DNA from: Minwuia thermotolerans
GTDB lineage: Bacteria > Pseudomonadota > Alphaproteobacteria > Minwuiales > Minwuiaceae
Assembly (NCBI RefSeq): GCF_002924445.1
Contig: NZ_PIGG01000040.1
Location: forward strand, 167,126-231,125
Length of the DNA stretch: 64,000 bases
Direction of reading: 5' to 3'
Shown here: positions 24,262 through 34,315 of the stretch, piece after piece
Layout: every line of letters starts with the position of its first letter
Numbering within the stretch: the first letter of the stretch is position 1
The notes under the pieces: generated by a model
The model's database searches: none
Seen by the model: only the letters and a program-made list of their open reading frames with translations
Told to the model about the DNA's origin: nothing
Translations under genes and position numbers: made by a program

Positions 24262-26262
24262 ATGGCGCGCCGCACCCCATCGCAGCAGTTCGGCTTCGCC
24301 AACGGCATGCTGGACGAGGCACTGCTGGCCCGCACCGACGTCAAGGCCTACTACGCCGGGGCGCGGGACCTGACCAACATGCTGGGCCTGGCCCAGGGCG
24401 GGGTCGAGACGCGCGGCGGCTTCCGCCATGTCGCTGAGATCGCGACACCGCCGGGCGAGACCGCGATCCGGCTGGCGCGCTTCGCCTTCTCCTTCGAGAC
24501 CACCTATCTGATCGTCTTCTCGCACCGGAAGATCGAGGTCTTCGCCGGCGACGCGCTGGCGGCGACCGTCGAGCCGGACCCCGGGACGCCCGGCGACGAG
24601 GACCGGTTCTACACGGCGGACGAACTGACCGCGCTCAACTGGACCCAGAGCCTGGACACCATGATCCTGGTCCATCCCGATCACGCGCCGAAACGGCTGA
24701 TGCGCCAGGGCGGCGGCGCGAGCTGGGTGCTGGAAGATCTGCCGCTGACGGAGACGCCGAGTTTCGACTTCGGCGCCGGCACAAAGGGCAAGGCGACGCC
24801 CTCGGCGGCCACCGGCAACATCGCGATATCGACCACGGATTCGAGTGACTTCGACCATGTGAGCTTCGATCCCGGCGACCCGGCCTACTGGATCCGCATC
24901 AATGACGGGCTGGTGAAGCTGACCTCCCGTACCGATGCGGACACCCTGCGCGGCGACGTGATCCAGAAGCTCGACGGCACCGCCCAGGCGGAGACCGGCC
25001 ACTGGTCGGTGGAAGAGGACGCCTGGTCCGACGGCCGCGGCTGGCCGCGCGCGGCGCACCTGTTCCAGGGCCGGCTCTACTTCGCCGGCACCGCCAGCCG
25101 GCCGCAGACGATCTGGGGCAGCCGCGCCGGCCGCTTCTTCAGCTTCGAGACCACGGCCGACGCCTTCGAGGACGAGGCCGTGGAGGTGACGCTGGACAAC
25201 GACCAGGTCGCCGCGGTCGATCAGCTCTTCGCCGGCAATGACTTCTTCGCCTTCACCTCGGGCGGCGTCTTCGCCAATGCCGAGACGCCGGTCACGCCGG
25301 CGAACTTCTTCCTGCGCCGCCACAGCGAACTGCCCGCGGCGGCGCTGCGGCCGGTCGAGATCGACGGCGCCCTGGCCTTCATTCGCCGCGGCGAAGCGGG
25401 TGCGCGGCCGAGCTGCAACGAGCTTGTCTTCGACGATGTCCGCCAGATCTTCGTCGCCCAGGACCTCGGGCTCCTGGCCGGCGGGCTGATCGACGACCCC
25501 GTGGCCATTGCCGCCCGGCTCGGCACCTCGACCGACGCCGCCAACCACCTGCTGGTGGTCAACGCCGGCGGCGACATGGCGGTGCTGAACACGCGCCGCG
25601 CCCAGAAGATCGCAGGCTGGACGCGCATTGCGGCGGCCGGCGGCGGCGAGATCCGCGATGCGGCGACCGTGGGCGGCGAGCTCTACTGCCTGATCGAACG
25701 GCAGATCGGCGGGACGACGCGCCGGCTGGTCGAACGGCTCGACGCCGCCTGCTGCCTGGACAGCGCGGTCACGGCCACGATCGGCGGCAACCCGCCGGCC
25801 GTGAACTGGACCGGGCTCGACCTCTTCGAGGGCGAGACGGTGCGCCTCGTCGGCGACGGCATCGACATGGGCGAGGCCACGGTCGCCGGCGGCGCGGTCC
25901 AGACGCCCTTCCCCGTCTCGACGCTGGAGGCGGGCCTCGTCTACGACTGGGCCGTCGAGACCATGCCGATCGAGGCCGAGCTGACCGACGGCACCCTGGT
26001 GGGCAACCGCCACCGCCTGATCCGGGCGACCGTCCGTGCGGGCCGCGCCACGCGTTTCGCGGTGAATGGCCGCGAGGTGAAAGGCGGCCGGCTGGAGTCA
26101 GAGGGCTTCGACCAGCCGCCGACATCCTTCGCGGGCCTGAAGACGGTCCGCTTCCTGGGCTGGAGCGGTGGCCGCGAAGGCGGGGGCGCCACGGTCCGGG
26201 TCACCGGCCGGTCGACGGAGCCGGCATCCATTCTTTCCATCACCGCGGAGGTCGCGCAGTAA
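24262..26262 (+). CDS. Tail tubular protein B-like (T7 gp12 type)
   Basis: A 666-residue beta-rich protein. It begins MARRTPSQQFGFANGMLDEALLARTDVKAYYAGARDLTNMLGLAQGGVETRGGFRHV, the familiar start of podovirus nozzle proteins. Downstream are FETTYLIVFSHRKIEVF, DELTALNWTQSLDTMILVHPDHAPKRL, AHLFQGRLYFAGTASRPQTIWGSRAGRFFSF and DNDQVAAVDQLFAGNDFFAFTSGGVF, all characteristic. In T7 gp12 forms the tail nozzle through which DNA leaves. It starts 1 bp after the adaptor stop and overlaps the next start (TAATG). No internal damage is visible. Confidence 0.88.
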   Translation: MARRTPSQQFGFANGMLDEALLARTDVKAYYAGARDLTNMLGLAQGGVETRGGFRHVAEIATPPGETAIRLARFAFSFETTYLIVFSHRKIEVFAGDALAATVEPDPGTPGDEDRFYTADELTALNWTQSLDTMILVHPDHAPKRLMRQGGGASWVLEDLPLTETPSFDFGAGTKGKATPSAATGNIAISTTDSSDFDHVSFDPGDPAYWIRINDGLVKLTSRTDADTLRGDVIQKLDGTAQAETGHWSVEEDAWSDGRGWPRAAHLFQGRLYFAGTASRPQTIWGSRAGRFFSFETTADAFEDEAVEVTLDNDQVAAVDQLFAGNDFFAFTSGGVFANAETPVTPANFFLRRHSELPAAALRPVEIDGALAFIRRGEAGARPSCNELVFDDVRQIFVAQDLGLLAGGLIDDPVAIAARLGTSTDAANHLLVVNAGGDMAVLNTRRAQKIAGWTRIAAAGGGEIRDAATVGGELYCLIERQIGGTTRRLVERLDAACCLDSAVTATIGGNPPAVNWTGLDLFEGETVRLVGDGIDMGEATVAGGAVQTPFPVSTLEAGLVYDWAVETMPIEAELTDGTLVGNRHRLIRATVRAGRATRFAVNGREVKGGRLESEGFDQPPTSFAGLKTVRFLGWSGGREGGGATVRVTGRSTEPASILSITAEVAQ

Positions 26263-26657
26263 TGACGCAGGCAGCATCCATCGCCATGGTCGGGCTTTCC
26301 GGCCTGAACGCCGCCAACCAGATCGGCGCCGCCAACGCCGAGAAGAAGCTCGGCCGGGCGCGGACCCGGTTGCAGCTCGCCCGGACCAGGCGCGAGGAGG
26401 AAGAGAAACTCGCACGCGGTCTGGCTCGGCAACAGGTCACCGCCGGGGTGCGGGGGGTCAGCGCCTCGTCCGGCTCCCTGATGCGCCAGGCGCTGGCCGC
26501 CGACCGGGAAACGCGCCGCCGCATCGGCCTGGCGGCGGGCTCGGCCTCACTGTCCAATGCCAGCGAGGCGCTTCGCGCCTCGCAACGCCGCAACCGCGCC
26601 CTGATCAGCTTCGGCCAGACCGTCGCGCGGCGCGCGCCGACCATCTTCGACGACTAG
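26262..26657 (+). CDS. Internal virion protein-like (T7 gp14 type)
   Basis: A 131-residue, Ala/Arg-rich helical protein: MTQAASIAMVGLSGLNAANQIGAANAEKKLGRARTRLQLARTRREEEEKLARGLARQQVTAGVRGVSASSGSLMRQALAADRETRR. The hydrophobic start, charged helix and GVSASSGSLM segment fit the small internal core proteins of podoviruses that are ejected with DNA. It overlaps the nozzle-protein stop by 1 bp. The larger core proteins (T7 gp15/gp16) and a lytic transglycosylase do not follow, so the module ends here. Confidence 0.72.
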   Translation: MTQAASIAMVGLSGLNAANQIGAANAEKKLGRARTRLQLARTRREEEEKLARGLARQQVTAGVRGVSASSGSLMRQALAADRETRRRIGLAAGSASLSNASEALRASQRRNRALISFGQTVARRAPTIFDD

Positions 26658-26744
26658 CGCGTTGTCACCGGCCGGCACGGCTTGGCCACAGAAACCCCAC
26701 AGGGCCTCCGATAGGCTCGGCTCGAGGGCAATGGGGGACCGATC

Positions 26745-27089
26745 GTGCCGTGCATTCATCTCTGGCTCGCCGCGGCCTGCATGACAGGGTTCGGCGCCGC
26801 CTTTCTCGTCGACCTCGAAGCGATGCCGCCGCCCGGCAACTATCTGAACGCCTATGAACACCAGTCGCAAACCGTGCCCTGGCGCACGGACTCCGATGGC
26901 GGCGCCTGGCGGGTGCTGACGCTGGGCGAAGATATCCGGGTCTTCGAGTATCGGCGCGACATGGTCCGCAGGCGGGAAGTCACCGCCGCGCCGCCGGGCT
27001 GTCTGGAAGGCCTTCTGACCCGGCTGGACGGCGAAGGCGCGCCAGGGGGCCCACGCGGTCTCAGTTCAGCGCGACAATGGCGATGTTGA
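26745..27089 (+). CDS. Hypothetical protein with signal-peptide-like start
   Basis: A 114-residue frame from GTG 26745 with GGGGGA six bases upstream. The N-terminus (MPCIHLWLAAACMTGFGAAFLVDLEA) resembles an export signal; the rest is a charged domain without recognised family. A weak promoter-like pair precedes it. The last 29 bp overlap the convergent tspO gene, so the real gene may be shorter or absent. It is listed because the start region is well formed. Confidence 0.4.
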   Translation: MPCIHLWLAAACMTGFGAAFLVDLEAMPPPGNYLNAYEHQSQTVPWRTDSDGGAWRVLTLGEDIRVFEYRRDMVRRREVTAAPPGCLEGLLTRLDGEGAPGGPRGLSSARQWRC

Positions 27090-27534
27090 GCCAGGCCGCG
27101 AAGGTTACCCAGGCGAGATAGGGTGCGAGAAGCAGGGCGGGCCCGCGGTGACGGGGCCAGATCGCCCGCATGAGCAGGACGATCGTCAGCCAGAGCGCCA
27201 CGATCACGACCACCGCCGCCAGCGGCTGCTGCAGGGTGAAGAACACGAAGGTCCATGCCGCGTTGAGCCCGGCGTTGGCGATCCAGAGCGCCGCCAGCCC
27301 GCGGCGCGCGCCCGGCGCCGCCGTCATCCAGCTCCAGGCGCCGGCCACCGCGATGATGACATAGAGTGCGGTCCAGACCGGCCCGAAGACCCAGCCGGGC
27401 GGCTGCACGACCGATTTCTCGAGGGAGCGGTACCAGGGCCCGATTTCCGTGCCCAGCCCGCCGAGGATGGCGACCACGAGCGCGCCGAGGCCGAAGACAA
27501 TGGCCGGGCCCAGCCATTTGCGTGTCGAAGTCAT
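27061..27534 (-). CDS. tspO: TspO/MBR family membrane protein
   Basis: A 157-residue five-helix membrane protein homologous to bacterial TspO and the mitochondrial translocator protein. It shows the signatures WYRSLEKSVVQPPGWVFGPVWTALYVIIAVAGAW (helices 1-2), IANAGLNAAWTFVFF, LLMRAIWPRHRGPALLLAPYLAWVTFAAWLN and the end IAIVALN. In Rhodobacter TspO binds tetrapyrroles and tunes photosynthesis-gene expression; here the ligand and role are unknown. It lies convergent to the hypothetical gene and downstream of sufA. Confidence 0.95.
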   Translation of the reverse strand: MTSTRKWLGPAIVFGLGALVVAILGGLGTEIGPWYRSLEKSVVQPPGWVFGPVWTALYVIIAVAGAWSWMTAAPGARRGLAALWIANAGLNAAWTFVFFTLQQPLAAVVVIVALWLTIVLLMRAIWPRHRGPALLLAPYLAWVTFAAWLNIAIVALN

Positions 27535-27598
27535 GGCGGCGCACCTCGGATCGCGGCGCGGTCGGGCCCATGCGCCCGATTGACGCCAGGGCCGATGC

Positions 27599-27994
27599 CT
27601 ATTGCTGCGGAACCGGCTGGCCGTCCTCGCCGACCTTGAAGGAGACGCTCTCGCCGCAGCCGCAGCGGTCGGCCTCGTTCGGGTTGGAGAAGGTGAAGCC
27701 GGAGCGGAACATGGTCTCTTCGTAGTCCATCTCCGCGCCGAGCAGGAACATGGTCGCGGTCGGGTCGATGAAGACCTTCACGCCGGCGGCGTCGACGGTC
27801 TCCTCGAACTTCTTCTGCTCGGTGGCGTATTCCACGTTGTAGGTCATGCCCGAGCAACCGCCGGACTTGACGCCGACGCGGACGCCGAGGGGCTTCTCGC
27901 CCTGCTTCTCCGCGCGCGCGATCAGCGCCTTGACCTGTTCGACCGCACGCTCGGTCACGGTCATGATCGGTTTGCCGTCAGGAGCGCCAAACAT
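27599..27994 (-). CDS. sufA: A-type iron-sulfur carrier (HesB/IscA family)
   Basis: A 131-residue protein that carries nascent Fe-S clusters from the Suf scaffold to target proteins. The three conserved cysteines are in SGGCSGMTYNVEY and ADRCGCGESVSF, the classic CxnCGC pattern. Family core TERAVEQVKALIARAEK begins about residue 14. It is the last gene of the suf cluster, separated from sufT by about 125 bp containing a dispersed repeat. ErpA or IscA naming is possible; sufA is preferred from context. Confidence 0.92.
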   Translation of the reverse strand: MFGAPDGKPIMTVTERAVEQVKALIARAEKQGEKPLGVRVGVKSGGCSGMTYNVEYATEQKKFEETVDAAGVKVFIDPTATMFLLGAEMDYEETMFRSGFTFSNPNEADRCGCGESVSFKVGEDGQPVPQQ

Positions 27995-28020
27995 CCCGGT
28001 CTCCTTTCCTCGCTTCCTTG

Positions 28021-28098
28021 CCTTCCTCGGGCTTGACCCGAGGATCCTTGAACCGGCGTTTCCGCGACACAGGCCCGTGGATCAAGTCCAGGGGCGCC
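28021..28098. repeat. Dispersed paired-hairpin intergenic repeat (copy between sufT and sufA)
   Basis: Two hairpin arms, one centred on CGGGCTTGACCCG and the other on GGATCAAGTCC, in the sequence between sufT and sufA. It belongs to the same family as copies at 38651, 43087, 51762 and 53057. It may act as a transcriptional or processing site splitting the operon. Confidence 0.65.
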
Positions 28099-28120
28099 AG
28101 GAACTGCGGATTGCCATTCA

Positions 28121-28516
28121 TCAGAACATGTCCAGTTCGAGACGCGCCTCGTCCGACATGCGGTCGGGGGTCCAGGGCGGCTCGAAGACGAGTTGCACCA
28201 TCACCTTGCCCGCGCCTTCGGTCTTGACCACGGCGTCGGCGACCCATTGCGGGATCTCCTCGGCCACCGGGCAGGCGGGCGCTGTCAGCGTCATGTCGAC
28301 GTCGATATCGCCGTTGTCCTTGCAGTCGAGGCGATAGATAAGGCCGAGTTCGTAGATGTCGACCGGGATCTCCGGGTCGTAGACGGTCTTGAGCTGCGTC
28401 ACGACCTTCTCCGGGTCCACCGCCGTCAGCCCGTCGCGGGATTCGCCGGCATAGGCGACCACGTCCTCGGGCGGGGTCATCATGAAATCCATTCCGGGGG
28501 CGCCGTTCATCGACAT
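28121..28516 (-). CDS. sufT: SUF-system assembly protein SufT (MIP18/DUF59 family)
   Basis: A 131-residue protein with the DUF59 core: QLKTVYDPEIPVDIYELGLIYRLD (about residues 41-64), LTAPACPVAEEIPQWVADAV with the conserved Cys, and the end LVFEPPWTPDRMSDEARLELDMF. SufT helps Fe-S cluster maturation, especially for client proteins. It starts 4 bp after the sufE stop. In alphaproteobacterial suf operons the order sufS-sufE/sufT-sufA is usual. Confidence 0.92.
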   Translation of the reverse strand: MSMNGAPGMDFMMTPPEDVVAYAGESRDGLTAVDPEKVVTQLKTVYDPEIPVDIYELGLIYRLDCKDNGDIDVDMTLTAPACPVAEEIPQWVADAVVKTEGAGKVMVQLVFEPPWTPDRMSDEARLELDMF

Positions 28517-28520
28517 TACC

Positions 28521-28943
28521 TCAAGCCTCCGTCGCGGCCGGCTGACCGGCCAGTTTCTGCATGTGTTTCAGCATCGCCATCATGCCCACCTGGCGCTGGA
28601 AGGTGAGCGCGCCGAGATTGAGCCGCCGGACGTCGTCGACGTTGAACTGCCGGATTTCCTCGTCCGTCAGGCCGGAGAACGTCTTCGTCATCATGCGGAC
28701 CAGTCCCTTGACGATCGCGGCCTCCGAGGCGCCCCTGAAATAGTGCCGCCCGCCCTCTCGGTCATGGACGATCCAGACCCGGGACATGCAGCCGTGCATC
28801 AGGTTGTCCTCGGTCTTCCATTCCTCCGGGAATTCCTCGCGGTCCTGCGCCTTGGCGAGATCGAGGATGTACTCGAAGCGCATGTCCTCATCGTCCAGCG
28901 CCTCCAGCGTCTCCGCGAATTCCTGGTAGTCCTCGCGCGCCAT
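28521..28943 (-). CDS. sufE: Cysteine desulfuration protein SufE
   Basis: A 140-residue partner of SufS that accepts the persulfide sulfur and passes it to SufB. The acceptor cysteine is in NLMHGCMSRVWIVHD (about residue 52). Core motifs EYILDLAKAQDREEFPEEWKTEDN and GLTDEEIRQFNVDDVRRLNLGALTFQRQVGMMAMLKHM are typical. Its first base overlaps the last base of sufS (stop at 28943), which indicates translational coupling. Confidence 0.95.
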   Translation of the reverse strand: MAREDYQEFAETLEALDDEDMRFEYILDLAKAQDREEFPEEWKTEDNLMHGCMSRVWIVHDREGGRHYFRGASEAAIVKGLVRMMTKTFSGLTDEEIRQFNVDDVRRLNLGALTFQRQVGMMAMLKHMQKLAGQPAATEA

Positions 28944-30199
28944 CAGCCGAGCATCCTCTTCGCCTTCTCGATTCCTTCGGCCAGCGCATCGACCTCGGCC
29001 AGGGTGTTGTAGAGGCCGAAGCTCGCCCGCACCGTGCCGATCACGCCCAGCCGGTCCATCAGCGGTTCCGCGCAGTGATGGCCGACGCGGCAGGCGACGC
29101 CCTGGCGGTCAAGCACCGCAGCCACGTCGTAGGGGTGAATGCCGTCCACCAGGAACGAAACGATCGCCGCCTTGTCCGCGGCCGTGCCGATCAGACGAAC
29201 GCCGTCGATCGAACGCAGACGTTCATTGGCGTAGTTCAACAACCCTTGTTCATGCGCGGCGATGGCGTCGCGGCCGAGTTCCTCGACATAGCCGATGGCC
29301 GCGCCGAGGCCGATGGCCTCCACGATCGCCGGCGTCCCGGCCTCGAAGCGGTGCGGCGCCTCCTTGTAGGTGGTGCCCTTGAACGAGACCTTCTCGATCA
29401 TCTCGCCGCCGCCCTGCCAGGGCGGCATGGCGTTGAGCAGGTCCAGCTTGCCGTAAAGCACGCCGAGGCCGGTGGGGCCGTAGAGCTTGTGGGCGGTGAA
29501 GCCGTAGAAGTCGGCGTCCAGGTCGCGCACATCGACGGGCCCGTGGACCGCGGCCTGCGCCCCGTCCAGCAGCACCTTCGCCCCCGCGTCATGGGCCAGT
29601 TGCACCAGTTCCTTCGCCGGCACGCGGGTGCCCAGCACGTTGGAGCAGTGGGTGATGGCGACGAACCTGGTCCGGTCGGTCAGCAGTTCGGCGAAACGCT
29701 CCAGCCGGAAGGAGCCGTCGTCCTCCACCGGCGCGACAACCAGCTTCACGCCGGTTGCCTCCGCCAGCATCTGCCAGGGCACGATGTTCGCGTGATGCTC
29801 CATCTCGGAGACGATGACCTCGTCGCCTTCCCGCAGGAACGCCCGGCCGAAGGAATTGGCCACGAGATTGATCGCCGCGGTGACGTTCGCGGTGAAGACG
29901 ATCTCGTCGGGGCTGCCGGCGTTCAGGAACTTCTGCACCCGCTCGCGCGCCGTCTCGAAGGCATCGGTCGTCGCCGCCGACATGTAGTGCGCCCCGCGGT
30001 GGACGTTGGAGTACTGGTGCTCCATGCAGTCGCGCATGGCCTCGATGACCTGCCGCGGCTTCTGGGCGCTGGCGCCGGAATCGAGGAACACCAGCGGCTT
30101 GCCGTAGACCGTCTCCGACAGGATCGGGAAATCGCGGCGCACCGCCTCGACATTGTAGGCGGTGCTGTTCGCCAGCACTGGAGCGCGGGAATCAGCCAT
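28943..30199 (-). CDS. sufS: Cysteine desulfurase SufS
   Basis: A 418-residue PLP enzyme that removes sulfur from L-cysteine for Fe-S assembly. Group II features are present: FLDSGASAQKPRQVIEAM, EMEHHANIVPWQMLAE (His stacking on PLP), VLLDGAQAAVHGPVDVRDLDADFYGFTAHKLYGPTG with the PLP-binding Lys in TAHKLYGP, and the mobile-loop cysteine in VACRVGHHCAEPLM. ATG 30199 is chosen over an in-frame ATG at 30229 because family proteins start close to MADSRA. It overlaps sufD by 8 bp. Confidence 0.96.
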   Translation of the reverse strand: MADSRAPVLANSTAYNVEAVRRDFPILSETVYGKPLVFLDSGASAQKPRQVIEAMRDCMEHQYSNVHRGAHYMSAATTDAFETARERVQKFLNAGSPDEIVFTANVTAAINLVANSFGRAFLREGDEVIVSEMEHHANIVPWQMLAEATGVKLVVAPVEDDGSFRLERFAELLTDRTRFVAITHCSNVLGTRVPAKELVQLAHDAGAKVLLDGAQAAVHGPVDVRDLDADFYGFTAHKLYGPTGLGVLYGKLDLLNAMPPWQGGGEMIEKVSFKGTTYKEAPHRFEAGTPAIVEAIGLGAAIGYVEELGRDAIAAHEQGLLNYANERLRSIDGVRLIGTAADKAAIVSFLVDGIHPYDVAAVLDRQGVACRVGHHCAEPLMDRLGVIGTVRASFGLYNTLAEVDALAEGIEKAKRMLG

Positions 30200-31406
30200 G
30201 GTTCGCGTCTCCTTCGCCCAGGGCCGCATGCAGCCGCTCCAGCAGCCGCCCGCGCAGTGTCTCGTCGGCGATCCCGTCGAAGATCTCCTCGAGGAAGGCC
30301 TGGACCAGCAGGGCCCGGGCCTCGGCCTCCGGCACGCCGCGGGCGCGCAGGTAGAAAAGCTGATCGGCGTCCAGTTCGCCCACGGTAGCGCCGTGGCTGC
30401 ACTTCACGTCGTCAGCGAAGATCTCCAGCGCCGGCTTGGAGTCGATCTCGGCCTTCGGACCCAGCAGCAGCGCCTTGTTGAGCTGATGGCCGTCGGTCTT
30501 CTGTGCGTCCTTGCGCACCAGGATGCCGCCCTGGAATACGCCGCGCGCGCTGTCGCCCAGCACGCCCTTGTAGACTTCGTGGCTGGAGGTGCGCGGGACC
30601 GCATGGTCGATCCGCGTCGTGTGATCCAGCAATTGCTCGCCGCGGCCGGCATAGGCGCCCAGCAGGCGAAGTTCCGCGCCCTCGCCCATCAGGATCGCGT
30701 GCACCTCGTCGCGCGCCAGCCGGCCGCCCAGCGAGAGAACGAACCGCTCATAGCGGGAGTCGCGGCCCAGTTCGGCCGAAGTGTCGGCCAGGTGGAAAGC
30801 ACCCCGCGCCTCGTCCTGCACCTTGATGTGGCGCAGCCGCGCGTTCCGGCCCAGCCGCACCGCGGCGCCATGGCCGGCGAGATAGTCGCCGTCGCCCAGG
30901 TGCCGCTCGATCAGCGTCGCTTCGGCGTTCTCGCCCAGCAGCACGCGCAGGCCGGCATGGTGCCCGGCCGCGCCGGCGGCGCCGTCGGAGAGAAAGACCA
31001 CCTCGATCGCCTGCGTCAGCGTCTTGCCGCGCGGAATCTCGATGACGACGACGCCCTTGGCCAGCGCGGTGACGATATCCTGCACCGCCGAGTCATGCGG
31101 CTCTTCCGCAAGCTCCGGACGGGCGTCAACCGTAATTCCGTTAACATGCGCGGCGGGCGCTTCGGCGCGGCCATTGCGGACGACGATCTGCAGCGCCCCG
31201 TCGACCAGCGGCGCCGGGACAGCGGGCATCGCGCCTTCGCGCCCGCCACTCTGCAGGAACTTCTCCAGCGGGCGGAGGCTGGTGAACTTCCAGTCCTCCT
31301 GCCGCGTCGTCGGCAGGCCGCGGCCGCGCAGCCGCTCGGCCGCCGCCTTGCGGACAGCATCACCGCGGTCATGGCCGGCAAGCAGGATATCGAGAACGTC
31401 GCTCAT
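30192..31406 (-). CDS. sufD: Fe-S cluster scaffold component SufD
   Basis: A 404-residue partner of SufB in the SufBC2D scaffold. The N-terminus is variable (MSDVLDILLAGHDRGD; RQEDWKFTSLRPLEKFL). The C-terminal half shows the SufBD beta-helix signature: GAELRLLGAYAGRGEQLLDHTTRIDHAVPRTSSHEVYKGVLGDSARGVFQGGILV, with KPALEIFADDVKCSHGATVGELD and its conserved Cys-Ser-His. ATG 31406 is taken from the family start; the frame's longer N-terminal part to 31496 overlaps sufC and is rejected. Confidence 0.95.
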   Translation of the reverse strand: MSDVLDILLAGHDRGDAVRKAAAERLRGRGLPTTRQEDWKFTSLRPLEKFLQSGGREGAMPAVPAPLVDGALQIVVRNGRAEAPAAHVNGITVDARPELAEEPHDSAVQDIVTALAKGVVVIEIPRGKTLTQAIEVVFLSDGAAGAAGHHAGLRVLLGENAEATLIERHLGDGDYLAGHGAAVRLGRNARLRHIKVQDEARGAFHLADTSAELGRDSRYERFVLSLGGRLARDEVHAILMGEGAELRLLGAYAGRGEQLLDHTTRIDHAVPRTSSHEVYKGVLGDSARGVFQGGILVRKDAQKTDGHQLNKALLLGPKAEIDSKPALEIFADDVKCSHGATVGELDADQLFYLRARGVPEAEARALLVQAFLEEIFDGIADETLRGRLLERLHAALGEGDANHG

Positions 31407-31413
31407 CGCCGCC

Positions 31414-32166
<753 letters not shown>

Positions 32167-32287
32167 TCAAACTCTCTCCCGGTCGTCATGCCCGTCTTCG
32201 TGCGGGCATCCGGCAAACCATTCGACGTGCGGCGATGCCGCTCCGGCCCTCCGCACAGGGCGGGGGTGACACTCAGTGTTTCAAAAC
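32167..32287. repeat. Intergenic palindromic insertion between sufB and sufC
   Basis: This 121-bp gap contains short inverted repeats, including ATGCCCG/CGGGCAT around 32188-32212 and a GC-rich stretch ending in GGGGGTGACAC. It resembles chromosomal palindromic elements. It interrupts what is otherwise a tightly packed operon and could influence relative expression of sufB and the downstream genes. Confidence 0.45.
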
Positions 32288-33757
<1,470 letters not shown>

Positions 33758-34216
33758 TCAGATACGCTCCTCTTCCCGTTCCCGGACGGGTTCGGCCGGG
33801 GGAAACGCCATCGGCTGCACGGCCATGTCGGCGAGCGTGACGCTCTCCAGCGCCGTGCGGATGGCGTTGTTAACCTTGTTCCAGTTACCACGCATGCCGC
33901 AGAAGGATTCGACATGGCAACTGTCGTCCGCGCCGTCGACACAGGCGGTCAGCGCGATGGGCCCTTCCAGGGCCTGGACGATCTCGGCCACGGTGATTTC
34001 GTCGGGCGTGCGGTCCAGCCGGTAGCCGCCCTGCGCGCCCCGGATCGAGACCAGCAGTCCGCCGCGGGCCAGTTCCTTCAGCAGCTTCGAGACGGTCGGC
34101 TGGGGCACGCCGGTGCCGTCGGCGATCTGCGTCGCCGCGAAGACGCGGCCGGTGGACTGGCCCATATGGCCCATCATCACCACCGCGTAGTCCGTCATTT
34201 TACTCAGACGCATCAT
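33758..34216 (-). CDS. Rrf2-family Fe-S-responsive regulator of the suf operon (IscR/SufR-like)
   Basis: A 152-residue winged-helix regulator: MRLSKMTDYAVVMMGHMGQ at the N-terminus, recognition region GVPQPTVSKLLKELARGGLLVSIRGAQGGYRLDR, and three cysteines in ACVDGADDSCHVESFCGM (about residues 91-108) that in this family bind a [2Fe-2S] or [4Fe-4S] cluster. As first gene of the suf operon it probably represses it when clusters are abundant. ATG 34213 three bases downstream is an equally good start. A dyad overlapping the promoter upstream is its likely operator. Confidence 0.92.
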   Translation of the reverse strand: MMRLSKMTDYAVVMMGHMGQSTGRVFAATQIADGTGVPQPTVSKLLKELARGGLLVSIRGAQGGYRLDRTPDEITVAEIVQALEGPIALTACVDGADDSCHVESFCGMRGNWNKVNNAIRTALESVTLADMAVQPMAFPPAEPVREREEERI

Positions 34217-34235
34217 GGCCTTGGCATGCCCGCTT

Positions 34236-34287
34236 CGATACCGAACCGTTCTGGTCCCCTATGTATCGGACTGCAGGCGAAAATCAA
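34236..34287 (-). promoter_or_regulatory. suf operon promoter and candidate Rrf2 operator
   Basis: On the minus strand TTGATT (34282-34287) and TACATA (34260-34265) are spaced 16 bp. A dyad with 6-bp arms CGATAC/GTATCG (34236-34241 with 34264-34269) covers the -10 and start region, consistent with repression by the first gene of the operon. Confidence 0.5.
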
Positions 34288-34315
34288 GAGCGGATTGGTA
34301 CGGATTGTCGTGTGG

